Shown in pieces: positions 19,716 through 28,413 of a DNA stretch of 64,000 nucleotides. This DNA comes from Flammeovirgaceae bacterium (lineage in GTDB: Bacteria > Bacteroidota > Bacteroidia > Cytophagales > Cyclobacteriaceae). The translations under genes and the position numbers were made by a program. The DNA lies in assembly GCA_015180985.1 (NCBI GenBank), contig CP054185.1, forward strand, positions 124,001 through 188,000, read 5' to 3'. Each line of letters begins with the position of its first letter. The first letter of the stretch is position 1. A model generated the notes under the pieces. That model searched no databases. It was not told where the DNA came from and worked only from the letters and a program-made list of their open reading frames with translations.

Positions 19716-20833
19716 TGGAAGAGGTTGTTACCACAGCGCTGGAGTCGCAGGAGTACTTCATTAACATGGGGCCGCAGCATCCATCCACACACGGTGTGCT
19801 GCGCCTGGTGCTTTCGCTCGATGGGGAGATCATCCGCAAAGTAGAACCCCACATCGGGTACATTCACCGCTCCATCGAAAAAATGTGCGAGCACGACAGC
19901 TACCAGCAGATTGTGCACCTTACCGACCGCATGGACTACCTCTCCTGCCACATTAACAACGAGGCGGTTTGCCTGGCTGTGGAAATGGGCCTGCAGGTTG
20001 AAATCCCTGAGCGCGTAAAAGTCATCCGCACCATCATTGGTGAACTGACACGCCTCTCTTCGCACCAGTTGTGGTGGGGCGTAATGGGCATGGACCTGGG
20101 CGCGATTACTACGTTCCTCTATGGTTTCCGCGACCGCGAACTGATTACCGATATTTTTGAAGAAACCTGCGGGGCACGGCTCACCATGAACTACAATGTG
20201 CCGGGCGGACTGATGTTCGACATCCACCCGAATTTTCAGAAGCGCACGAAAGATTTTGTAACTCACTTCAAAAAGAAATTGCCTGAATATGATGATCTGC
20301 TGTCCAATAACGTCATCTTCCGCGAACGCACCATCGGCATCGGTAAACTATCAAAAGAAGATGCGATTTCGGTTGGCGTAACCGGTCCTTCGGGCAGGGC
20401 CTCCGGCTTTTCGTGCGATGTTCGCAAGCACCACCCGTACAGCGCCTACGATAAGGTGCAGTTTAAAGAAATTATCCACACCGAAGGCGACTGCTTTGCG
20501 CGGTATCAATGCCGTATTGCCGAGATGTGGGAATCGCTTTCAATCATTGAGCAACTGATTGATAACATACCGGAAGGACCTTTTAAAGCTCCGACCAAAG
20601 CGGTGATCAAACTGCCCAAGGGCGAATGGTATCAAAAAGTAGAAACGGCCCGCGGTGAGTTTGGGGTGTACATAATCAGCGAAGGGCAGAAAAGTCCGTA
20701 CCGCTTAAAATTCCGGTCGCCAGGCTTTAGCAACCTTTCGGCACTCGACCACATGGCGCGCGGGTGCAAGATTGCCGACCTGGTAGCCATTATGTCAACC
20801 ATTGATTTAGTAATACCCGATATTGACCGATGA
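19715..20833 (+). CDS. nuoD: Complex I subunit D (49 kDa type)
   Basis: This subunit forms the quinone-reduction pocket with NuoB. It has 372 residues. GPQHPSTHGVLRL near residue 20 is the quinone-site loop (His of PSTHG), and the C-terminal IVAIMSTIDLVIPDIDR ending is typical. Unusually for a full 14-gene cluster, the next gene is nuoH: its ATG overlaps the nuoD stop (ATGA) and leaves no room for nuoE, nuoF or nuoG. Confidence 0.98.
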   Translation: MEEVVTTALESQEYFINMGPQHPSTHGVLRLVLSLDGEIIRKVEPHIGYIHRSIEKMCEHDSYQQIVHLTDRMDYLSCHINNEAVCLAVEMGLQVEIPERVKVIRTIIGELTRLSSHQLWWGVMGMDLGAITTFLYGFRDRELITDIFEETCGARLTMNYNVPGGLMFDIHPNFQKRTKDFVTHFKKKLPEYDDLLSNNVIFRERTIGIGKLSKEDAISVGVTGPSGRASGFSCDVRKHHPYSAYDKVQFKEIIHTEGDCFARYQCRIAEMWESLSIIEQLIDNIPEGPFKAPTKAVIKLPKGEWYQKVETARGEFGVYIISEGQKSPYRLKFRSPGFSNLSALDHMARGCKIADLVAIMSTIDLVIPDIDR

Positions 20834-21915
20834 AAGCTCTGTACGATTTTTCTTACCTGACCAGCGCCATCCACGAGTGGCTTTCATCCTTCCTTTCTCC
20901 AAATGGCGTGATGATTACTGAAATGATTCTGGTAGGCATTGCCTTCATGTTGTTTTTTGCCGTGCTGGGATTGGTGCTCGTTTATGCCGAACGGAAAGTG
21001 AGCGCCTTCTTTCAGCAGCGCCTGGGCCCCATGCGTGTAGGCAAATGGGGTACCGCGCAAACCATTGCCGATGTAATTAAACTGCTGATGAAGGAGCCCA
21101 TCATTAACAAAGAAGCCGACCGGTTTCTCTTTAACCTGGCTCCGTATATAATTATGATGGCCGCGTTCATGGCCATGGCGGCATTGCCTTTTGCCAAAGG
21201 ATTGCAGGCACTGGATTTTGATATTGGCATTCTCTATGTGGCGGCTGTATCTTCCTTAGGCGTTATCGGAATTCTGCTGGCCGGCTGGTCATCCAACAAC
21301 AAGTATTCGTTAATCGGTGCCATGCGGGCCGGAGCACAGATCATCAGCTACGAACTTTCGGTGGCACTTTCTCTTCTTACCATTGTTGTACTCACCGGCA
21401 GTTTGCAACTCAGTGTGATTGTTGAATCGCAGGCCGATGGCTGGTGGATATTTAAGGGTCACATCCCGGCCATGATTGCCTTTCTGATCTTCTTAATTGC
21501 CAGCACAGCCGAAACCAACCGCGGGCCGTTTGATTTGGCTGAGGCCGAATCGGAACTGACTGCCGGTTTTCATACCGAGTATTCAGGATTGAAGTTCGCG
21601 TTCTTTTTCCTGGCTGAATTCGCCAACATGTTTATCGTTTCGGCTATTGGCGCTACCGTTTTTCTGGGCGGTTGGATGCCGCTGCACATCGGCAACTGGG
21701 AAGGTTTTAACGCCATCATGGATTACATTCCCCCGGTCTTCTGGTTTTTCGGAAAAGTATCGTTTATGATTTTCCTGATGATGTGGTTCCGCTGGACGTT
21801 CCCGCGCCTGCGCATCGACCAGTTGTTAACATTGGAATGGAAATATTTATTGCCCATTAACCTGGTAAACATTTTAGTGATGGCCTTTATCGGATTGGTG
21901 GGCTGGCATTTTTAA
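20830..21915 (+). CDS. nuoH: Complex I subunit H (membrane quinone-entry subunit)
   Basis: NuoH joins the peripheral and membrane arms and lines the quinone channel. Its 361 residues have about eight membrane helices. Family motifs VYAERKVSAFFQQRLGPMRVG, STAETNRGPFDLAEAESELTAGFHTEYSG and the C-terminal FRWTFPRLRIDQL are present. It overlaps nuoD by four bases. A perfect 16-bp inverted repeat follows it before nuoI. Confidence 0.98.
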   Translation: MKALYDFSYLTSAIHEWLSSFLSPNGVMITEMILVGIAFMLFFAVLGLVLVYAERKVSAFFQQRLGPMRVGKWGTAQTIADVIKLLMKEPIINKEADRFLFNLAPYIIMMAAFMAMAALPFAKGLQALDFDIGILYVAAVSSLGVIGILLAGWSSNNKYSLIGAMRAGAQIISYELSVALSLLTIVVLTGSLQLSVIVESQADGWWIFKGHIPAMIAFLIFLIASTAETNRGPFDLAEAESELTAGFHTEYSGLKFAFFFLAEFANMFIVSAIGATVFLGGWMPLHIGNWEGFNAIMDYIPPVFWFFGKVSFMIFLMMWFRWTFPRLRIDQLLTLEWKYLLPINLVNILVMAFIGLVGWHF

Positions 21916-21918
21916 CTC

Positions 21919-21951
21919 AGTCGTCCTACCACTTGAAGTGGTAGGACGACT
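21919..21951. repeat. Perfect 16-bp inverted repeat (hairpin) inside the nuo operon
   Basis: The arms AGTCGTCCTACCACTT and AAGTGGTAGGACGACT are separated by a single G, starting three bases after the nuoH stop and followed by TT. It could be a dispersed palindromic repeat, an mRNA processing or stabilising hairpin, or a weak attenuator that adjusts expression of nuoI-N relative to the upstream genes. It lacks a long U-tract, so full termination is unlikely. Confidence 0.85.
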
Positions 21952-21965
21952 TTACTGCGCTATAA

Positions 21966-22442
21966 ATGAAAAGTGTTGTAAACTATTTTAAGGAAATCTA
22001 CTTCGGCCTCCGGTCGCTAATAACCGGTCTGCGGGTAACAGGGCATTATATTACCCACCCGAAAGAAATCATCACCCAGCAATACCCCGAAAACCGCGAT
22101 ACTTTAAAAATGTTTGAACGCTTCCGGGGCGAGGTGGTGCTTATTCACGATGAGAAAAACGAGCACCGCTGCACAGGCTGTTCGGCCTGCGAAGTGGCGT
22201 GCCCAAACGGCACCATTGAGATTATTCACAAGAAAGTTGATGTTGACGGAAGAAAAGTAAAAGCCCTCGATAAATTCGTATATCACCTGCAGATGTGCAC
22301 CATGTGCGGGCTGTGCATACCGGCCTGCCCCACCGATGCCATTAAAATGGCCAACACGTTTGAGCATGCCGTGTTCGACCGGTCGAAGCTCACCAAAATT
22401 TTAAATAAGCCGGGATCAAAAATTATGGACGGAATAAAATGA
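21966..22442 (+). CDS. nuoI: Complex I subunit I (two 4Fe-4S clusters, N6a/N6b)
   Basis: A ferredoxin-like subunit that relays electrons to NuoB. Its 158 residues have cluster motifs at Cys69/72/75/79 (CTGCSACEVACP) and Cys111/114/117/121 (CTMCGLCIPACP). In complexes lacking NuoEFG this subunit is the likely docking point for reduced ferredoxin. The 50-base spacer upstream contains the inverted repeat. Its stop overlaps the nuoJ ATG (ATGA). Confidence 0.97.
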   Translation: MKSVVNYFKEIYFGLRSLITGLRVTGHYITHPKEIITQQYPENRDTLKMFERFRGEVVLIHDEKNEHRCTGCSACEVACPNGTIEIIHKKVDVDGRKVKALDKFVYHLQMCTMCGLCIPACPTDAIKMANTFEHAVFDRSKLTKILNKPGSKIMDGIK

Positions 22443-22957
22443 TGGGAACCAGCGCACTCTTATTTTATCTGCTATCAGCCGTCATGATCCTGTCGGCCAT
22501 AGCCGCAATTACGGCCCGCAGAATTTTGCGTGCTGCCGTTTACCTGTTGTTCGCACTGGGAGGCACGGCTGCCATCTACTTTATGGTTGATTACTATTTT
22601 CTGGCAGCCGTTCAGCTGATTGTGTATGCTGGCGGTATTGTGGTGCTGATTATCTTCTCCATCCTGCTCACCACCCATATCAATGAGAAACTGGAGCTTC
22701 CCCGCTGGAGCAAGATTGCCGCAACCTTTACGCTGACAGCGGTGGGATTTACTATCACAATTTATGTACTTACTCACCACCCCTTTGCAGCAGGCACGGG
22801 CACTTTAGTAGATGCCACCGTGGGCCTGATTGGTGAACGTATGCTGGCGTATAATGCCGGAGGATATGTGCTGCCCTTTGAGGTAATCAGCATCTTGTTA
22901 TTGGCTGCACTGGTAGGCGCCATTGTTATTGCTAAACGAAATCCGCCCGCAGCATGA
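22439..22957 (+). CDS. nuoJ: Complex I subunit J
   Basis: A membrane subunit between NuoA and NuoK. Its 172 residues have five predicted helices. The conserved third-helix stretch AAVQLIVYAGGIVVLIIFSILL, whose pi-bulge region takes part in proton coupling, is present. It overlaps nuoI and nuoK by four bases each (ATGA). Confidence 0.96.
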   Translation: MMGTSALLFYLLSAVMILSAIAAITARRILRAAVYLLFALGGTAAIYFMVDYYFLAAVQLIVYAGGIVVLIIFSILLTTHINEKLELPRWSKIAATFTLTAVGFTITIYVLTHHPFAAGTGTLVDATVGLIGERMLAYNAGGYVLPFEVISILLLAALVGAIVIAKRNPPAA

Positions 22958-23271
22958 TTGACCAGGTTCCTTTATCGCACGTGCTCATTGTCTCCACGCT
23001 GATGTTCTTCATCGGTGCGTACGGTTTTCTTACGCGAAAAAATTTAGTGACGATGTTAATTGGTGTCGAGCTGATGCTCAATGCGGTGAACATCAACTTT
23101 GTGGCCTTCGACCGGTACCTGTTCCCATCGGGTATTGACGGCCATTTTTTCGCACTGTTTATCATTGCCATTGCCGCTGCCGAAGCGGCTGTGGCTATTG
23201 CCATTTTCATTAACCTGTACCGTAACATCCGCTCCATTGATGTGGAAGAAGTTGACAAAATGAAATATTAA
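22954..23271 (+). CDS. nuoK: Complex I subunit K
   Basis: A three-helix antiporter-like subunit of 105 residues. It retains the two membrane glutamates expected for proton translocation, one in LIGVELMLNAVN and one in AAAEAAVAIAIF. The stop's last base is the nuoL ATG's first base. Confidence 0.96.
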   Translation: MIDQVPLSHVLIVSTLMFFIGAYGFLTRKNLVTMLIGVELMLNAVNINFVAFDRYLFPSGIDGHFFALFIIAIAAAEAAVAIAIFINLYRNIRSIDVEEVDKMKY

Positions 23272-25172
23272 TGAATCCGACCCTGACCATACTCATCATC
23301 CTGTTGCCCTTCGCGGCCTTTGTTATTAACGGTTTGCTGAGCGATAAACTTCCGCACAAAGCAGCCGGGTGGCTTGCGGTAATTGCCATCGGTATCTCAA
23401 CCTTTCTTTCATGGCAATCTGCGGCTAACTACTTTTCACAATTCGGGCCATACATCAAACAGCTTGCCTTCAACATAACCTGGCTCCGGTTTACCGATGC
23501 GTTGCAGATTGACATGGGCATCCTGCTCGACCCGATTTCGGTGATGATGCTGGTGGTAATCACCACCATATCGCTGATGGTGTTTTTGTACAGCCTGGGT
23601 TACATGCACGGTGAGAAGGGTTTTGTGCGATACTTCGCGTTTCTTTCCTTATTCAGCTTCAGTATGCTGGGGTTGGTGGTGGCTACCAACCTGTTTCAAC
23701 TGTATATGTTCTGGGAACTGGTGGGCGTTTCATCCTACCTGCTTATAGGTTACTATTACGACAAACCCGAAGCGGTTGCTGCGGCTAAAAAGGCGTTCAT
23801 CGTAACCCGCTTTGCCGACTTCGGTTTTCTTGTGGGCATCCTTATCATTTCGTATTACACCGGCACGTTTGATTTTATTACAATTACCAATCCTGCAAAT
23901 CCGGCCATCGCTTCCATTACCGGCATATCCTTTATGGGCATTTCGGTACTTACCTGGGCGCTGGTGCTGATTTTTATGGGCGGGGCAGGTAAATCGGCTA
24001 TGTTTCCGTTGCACATCTGGCTACCCGATGCGATGGAAGGCCCAACACCTGTATCGGCACTAATCCATGCTGCTACCATGGTGGTGGCCGGTGTGTTTCT
24101 GGTGGCCCGCATGTTCCCGGTATTTGTATTCCATGCACCGGTTGCACTGGATGTAGTTGCCTTTATCGGAGCCTTCACCTTGTTGTTTGCCGCCATTATT
24201 GCCTGCACGCAAACCGATATTAAGCGGATACTCGCGTTCTCCACCATGTCGCAAATCGGGTACATGATGCTTGCCATCGGTGTTTCCGGTTACGGCCAGG
24301 AAGGGCTTGGGTTTACGGCCTCTATGTTTCACCTGTTTACGCACGCCTTCTTCAAAGCGCTGCTGTTTCTTGGTGCCGGTTCCATCATCCATGCGGTGCA
24401 TGCGAATGATATCCGGGAAATGGGCGGGTTGCGGAAGTATCAGCCGGTAACGCACATTTTATTTCTCATTGCGTGCCTGGCCATTGCAGGTATTCCGCCT
24501 TTTGCAGGATTTTTCAGTAAGGATGAAATTCTTACCGCCACACTGGCTTCAAATCCCGTTTACTTTATCATGGCCACACTCGCTGCGGCACTTACTGCTT
24601 TCTATATGTTCAGATTGTACTTCCTGGTATTCTGGAACAACGATCGTACTTATGAACATACCCCGCATGAATCGCCTGCCGGTATGCTGGTACCAATGGG
24701 TATTCTTGCCATTGGATCAATCACTGCAGGATTTATACCGTTCGGAAACTATGTTACTTCAGATGGAAACCCGCTGGAAACACCTCTTCATCTGAACGTG
24801 GCTGTTATTTCCGTAACCGCAGCAGTAGCCGGAATTGCCGCTGCATGGTTATTCTATAAAAAGAAATCAGAAACACCGGACAAAATCGCTTCTTCCCTTG
24901 GCGGATTGTATCAAACGATTTACCGGAAGTTCTACATTGATGAAATCTATGTTTTTATTACAAAGCGGATAATCTTCAACCTGGTATCCCGACCGCTGGC
25001 CTGGTTCGACCGGCACATTATTGACGGCTTTATGGATTTTACGGCCGCAGCCACCAATTGGATCTCTCTTCATATCAGGGAATTTCAATCGGGACAGTTG
25101 CAGAAATATGCGTACATCTTTTTATCGGGTGTTATTTTAATTGTATTGGTTGTACTGTATTCACATAGGTAA
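23271..25172 (+). CDS. nuoL: Complex I subunit L (antiporter-like, with lateral helix)
   Basis: This is the distal proton-pumping subunit. It has 633 residues with about 16 helices, including the C-terminal lateral helix and anchor (last 100 residues). Motifs: FWELVGVSSYLLIGYY with the key Glu, GKSAMFPLHIWLPDAMEGPTPVSALIHAATMV with Lys and His residues of the proton channel, and HLFTHAFFKALLFL. nuoM begins one base after the stop. Confidence 0.97.
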   Translation: MNPTLTILIILLPFAAFVINGLLSDKLPHKAAGWLAVIAIGISTFLSWQSAANYFSQFGPYIKQLAFNITWLRFTDALQIDMGILLDPISVMMLVVITTISLMVFLYSLGYMHGEKGFVRYFAFLSLFSFSMLGLVVATNLFQLYMFWELVGVSSYLLIGYYYDKPEAVAAAKKAFIVTRFADFGFLVGILIISYYTGTFDFITITNPANPAIASITGISFMGISVLTWALVLIFMGGAGKSAMFPLHIWLPDAMEGPTPVSALIHAATMVVAGVFLVARMFPVFVFHAPVALDVVAFIGAFTLLFAAIIACTQTDIKRILAFSTMSQIGYMMLAIGVSGYGQEGLGFTASMFHLFTHAFFKALLFLGAGSIIHAVHANDIREMGGLRKYQPVTHILFLIACLAIAGIPPFAGFFSKDEILTATLASNPVYFIMATLAAALTAFYMFRLYFLVFWNNDRTYEHTPHESPAGMLVPMGILAIGSITAGFIPFGNYVTSDGNPLETPLHLNVAVISVTAAVAGIAAAWLFYKKKSETPDKIASSLGGLYQTIYRKFYIDEIYVFITKRIIFNLVSRPLAWFDRHIIDGFMDFTAAATNWISLHIREFQSGQLQKYAYIFLSGVILIVLVVLYSHR

Positions 25173-25173
25173 A

Positions 25174-26649
25174 ATGATACTGATATCGCTCATCCTCGTT
25201 CCGGCCCTTACCACCCTGGCTATTGTGTTTGCACAAAACTCAAAGCAGGTTAAGGTTTTATCTGCAACCGGTATGAGTATTCAACTGGTGCAATCGTTTT
25301 ACCTCCTCTATGCCTTTCTTTCCGAACGTGCATACGGAAATGCTGAACCTGTATTGTTCTATCACCGGTTTCCGTGGTACAACAGTTTGAGCATCTCATT
25401 TGACATTGGTGTAGATGGTATTTCGGTAGCTATGATTGTGCTTACCGCTATCGTTATCTTCACCGGTGTTTTTGCAAGCTGGGAAGTGGAGGATCAGTAC
25501 AAGGAATTTTTCATCTCGCTGATTGTGCTGGCCACAGGCGTGTTCGGGTTCTTCATCTCCCTCGACCTGTTTGTGATGTTTCTCTTCTTCGAGTTGGCCG
25601 TCATCCCCATGTACCTGCTCATCGGCATCTGGGGCAGCGGCAAAAAAGAGTACAGCGCCATGAAGCTAACGCTGATGCTGATGGCCGGGTCGGCCCTGCT
25701 GGTGGTAGGTATTCTCGGCATTTATTTCAACTCCGATTTTAACGGGCATCACAGCTTCAACATTCTTGAACTGGTCACACAAAACTTTTCTATGGAAATG
25801 CAGCGCATATTTTTTCCGCTTACCTTCATCGGGTTTGGCGTAATCGGTGCCTTATTTCCGTTTCACACCTGGTCGCCTGACGGACATAGTTCCGCTCCCA
25901 CCGCAGTATCGATGCTCCATGCAGGGGTGCTGATGAAACTGGGCGGGTATGGCTGCCTGAAAGTGGCCATCTGGCTTATGCCCCAGGCCGCTAATGAACT
26001 GGCCTGGATATTCCTAATCCTAACCTCTATTTCTGTTATCTATGGTGCACTGGGTGTAATAGCCCAAACCGATTTGAAATACATTAACGCATACTCTTCC
26101 GTAAGCCACTGCGGGCTGGTATTGTTTGCGTTGCTGATGCTGAATAAAACCGCAACCACCGGTGCAGTCATTCAAATGATTTCACACGGTTTGATGACCG
26201 CTCTTTTCTTTGCTTTGATTGGCATGTTGTATTCACGCACGCACACGCGCATTGTGCATGAAATGGGCGGGCTGATGAAAGTGCTGCCCTTCCTGTCGGC
26301 ATGCTATGTGATTGCCGGTCTGGCTTCGTTGGGCTTGCCCGGCCTGAGCGGCTTTGTGGCCGAGATGACCATCTTTGTCGGTGCCTTCCAGCACCCGGAC
26401 TGGTTCCATCGCTTCATCACCATTATTGCGGTTTCCTCCATCGTGATAACAGCCGTATACATCCTTCGTGTGGTGGGCACCTTACTGATGGGGCCGGTTA
26501 AAAACGATGAGTACAATAAATTTCATCCTGCAACCTGGTATGAAAAACTGGCCACTGTTTCGCTGATTGCCGGCATTGTGGTTATCGGCATCGCACCGCT
26601 GTGGCTATCGGATATGATAATGAACAGCCTGGGTACAATTTTGGATTAA
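25174..26649 (+). CDS. nuoM: Complex I subunit M (antiporter-like)
   Basis: A proton-pumping membrane subunit. Its 491 residues run from ATG 25174; a longer start inside nuoL (25141) is in frame but would replace the normal N-terminus MILISLILVPALTTL. Motifs: FFELAVIPMYLLIGIWG and FPFHTWSPDGHSSAPTAVSMLHAGVLMKLGGYG. It ends four bases before the nuoN ATG. Confidence 0.97.
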   Translation: MILISLILVPALTTLAIVFAQNSKQVKVLSATGMSIQLVQSFYLLYAFLSERAYGNAEPVLFYHRFPWYNSLSISFDIGVDGISVAMIVLTAIVIFTGVFASWEVEDQYKEFFISLIVLATGVFGFFISLDLFVMFLFFELAVIPMYLLIGIWGSGKKEYSAMKLTLMLMAGSALLVVGILGIYFNSDFNGHHSFNILELVTQNFSMEMQRIFFPLTFIGFGVIGALFPFHTWSPDGHSSAPTAVSMLHAGVLMKLGGYGCLKVAIWLMPQAANELAWIFLILTSISVIYGALGVIAQTDLKYINAYSSVSHCGLVLFALLMLNKTATTGAVIQMISHGLMTALFFALIGMLYSRTHTRIVHEMGGLMKVLPFLSACYVIAGLASLGLPGLSGFVAEMTIFVGAFQHPDWFHRFITIIAVSSIVITAVYILRVVGTLLMGPVKNDEYNKFHPATWYEKLATVSLIAGIVVIGIAPLWLSDMIMNSLGTILD

Positions 26650-26653
26650 TGCG

Positions 26654-28069
26654 ATGACCTGGAACGAACTTTTACTGATGCGACACGAATGGGCCCTGAT
26701 CGGGCTGGCCCTGGTGCTGATTATTCTTGAGATTGGAGTTTCCGATGAACAGAAAAGCAGGATAAATGTTGTTGCCTGCCTGCTGATGGCTGCGGTTGCC
26801 CTGTTTGGATTTTGGCCCGCTGAAAGCGGAAGTATTTTTGGCGGAATGTACATTACCGATCCCTTGCGCATGCTGATGAAAAACATCCTGAACATCGGGG
26901 TGCTGATTATTTTTCTGCAAAGCAACGTGTGGCTGGGTAAGGCCGGCATGAAAAGCCGGATAACAGAATTTTACCTGCTGCTGGTTTCAAGTTTGATTGG
27001 TGTAAACTACATGATTTCGGCAGGACACTTCCTGATGTTTTACCTCGGGCTTGAGTTGCTCACTATTCCGATAGCTGCACTGGCTGCTTATGAACAATAC
27101 CAGAGCAAATCGGCCGAAGCGGGCATCAAACTTATTTTGTCATCGGCATTTTCATCGGCCATTCTTTTATTTGGGCTATCCATGCTGTATGGGGCAACCG
27201 GCAATTTATATTTTGCCGATTTCTCCCTAAGTGATTCACTGCTTACCATCCTGGGTTTTATTTTCTTCTTTTCCGGTTTGGCCTTTAAAATCAGCATTGT
27301 GCCCTTTCACCTGTGGACGGCCGATGTATATGAAGGAAGCCCCACCAATGTTACTTCGTACCTGTCGGTTATTTCAAAGGGTTCAGCTGTGTTTTTACTG
27401 GTTATCCTCCTGTTCACATTGTTCCGTACGATTCAACCCGTATGGCAGGAAGTATTGTATGCCACGGCCATCGTCACCATGACCATCGGTAACCTGTTTG
27501 CCATCCGCCAGCAAAACCTGAAACGTTTCCTGGCATTTTCGTCTATAGCACAAGCCGGTTTTATGCTGCTGGGCGTTATCAATGGTGATACCCTGGGGAT
27601 GGCCACTGTTGTTTACTTTGTACTTGTTTACGTGTTCAGTAACCTGGCTGCTTTTGGCGTGGTACAGGCGGTAGAACAGGCTTCAGGAAAACTAAACATT
27701 GATGATTACAACGGATTTTATAAAACCAACCCGCTGCTGAGCCTGACCATGATGCTTGCGCTGTTTTCGCTGGCCGGCATACCACCCCTGGCTGGCTTTT
27801 TCGGTAAGTTCTTTTTATTCACGGCTGTTGCCGAAAGCGGCTTTTACACCTTGCTATTGATAGCGGTACTGAATACGGTAATATCGCTTTACTACTACCT
27901 GCTGGTGGTTAAGGCCATGTTCATCAACAAAAACGATTCGCCTGTGCCTGTCATCACCAGCGATGGGGCTATGCGAATTTCGCTTATACTTTCTGTAGCC
28001 GGTATTGTAATATTGGGTTTTTACAGCCCGGTGTTTGATTACATTAACGAACTTTGTAAATCCTTCTGA
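26654..28069 (+). CDS. nuoN: Complex I subunit N (antiporter-like)
   Basis: The third antiporter-like proton channel: 471 residues, about 14 helices. Motifs: YLGLELLTIPIAALAAY, and FHLWTADVYEGSPTNVTSYLSVISKG, whose Lys is conserved. It is the last recognised complex I gene. Its stop overlaps the ATG of a small unknown gene by one base (TGATG). Confidence 0.97.
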   Translation: MTWNELLLMRHEWALIGLALVLIILEIGVSDEQKSRINVVACLLMAAVALFGFWPAESGSIFGGMYITDPLRMLMKNILNIGVLIIFLQSNVWLGKAGMKSRITEFYLLLVSSLIGVNYMISAGHFLMFYLGLELLTIPIAALAAYEQYQSKSAEAGIKLILSSAFSSAILLFGLSMLYGATGNLYFADFSLSDSLLTILGFIFFFSGLAFKISIVPFHLWTADVYEGSPTNVTSYLSVISKGSAVFLLVILLFTLFRTIQPVWQEVLYATAIVTMTIGNLFAIRQQNLKRFLAFSSIAQAGFMLLGVINGDTLGMATVVYFVLVYVFSNLAAFGVVQAVEQASGKLNIDDYNGFYKTNPLLSLTMMLALFSLAGIPPLAGFFGKFFLFTAVAESGFYTLLLIAVLNTVISLYYYLLVVKAMFINKNDSPVPVITSDGAMRISLILSVAGIVILGFYSPVFDYINELCKSF

Positions 28070-28413
28070 TGGCACTCGATAGATTTCAGCACGTAACCAA
28101 AGAGATTGACGGAGTGAACTACCGCATCATCGAAGCTGGTATTCCGAAAAATCGGGCTGATTTTCTTCACCGGTTACTCACCCACAACAAACTGGAAACG
28201 ATTGTCGAAACCGACCCACCCAAAGAGGGGCTGGAACCAACTTATACCATCATCACACCCGATGTAACGTTTAACCCGGTTGTAAAGGTGTATAACCGTG
28301 AACTCCGCACGTTGGATGGCCGCAGGGTTACCCCAGATTACTGGAATCAGTTAACGGAAAAAACGGAACCCAACTACTGGGATCTGACCAAAAAGGACTT
28401 TCTTAAAAAGTAG
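28069..28413 (+). CDS. Unknown 114-residue protein, last gene of the kor-nuo operon
   Basis: I do not recognise this protein. It is soluble-looking, charged, and has no signal peptide, membrane segment or cysteine motif. The centre (about 50-100) has a beta-rich stretch TYTIITPDVTFNPVVKVYNRELRTLDGR and the C-terminus ends YWDLTKKDFLKK. Its ATG overlaps the nuoN stop (TGATG), so it is translated with complex I. A role as an assembly factor or an extra peripheral subunit replacing part of the missing NADH module is possible but only inferred from position. The convergent fusion gene begins at the very next base. Confidence 0.8.
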   Translation: MALDRFQHVTKEIDGVNYRIIEAGIPKNRADFLHRLLTHNKLETIVETDPPKEGLEPTYTIITPDVTFNPVVKVYNRELRTLDGRRVTPDYWNQLTEKTEPNYWDLTKKDFLKK

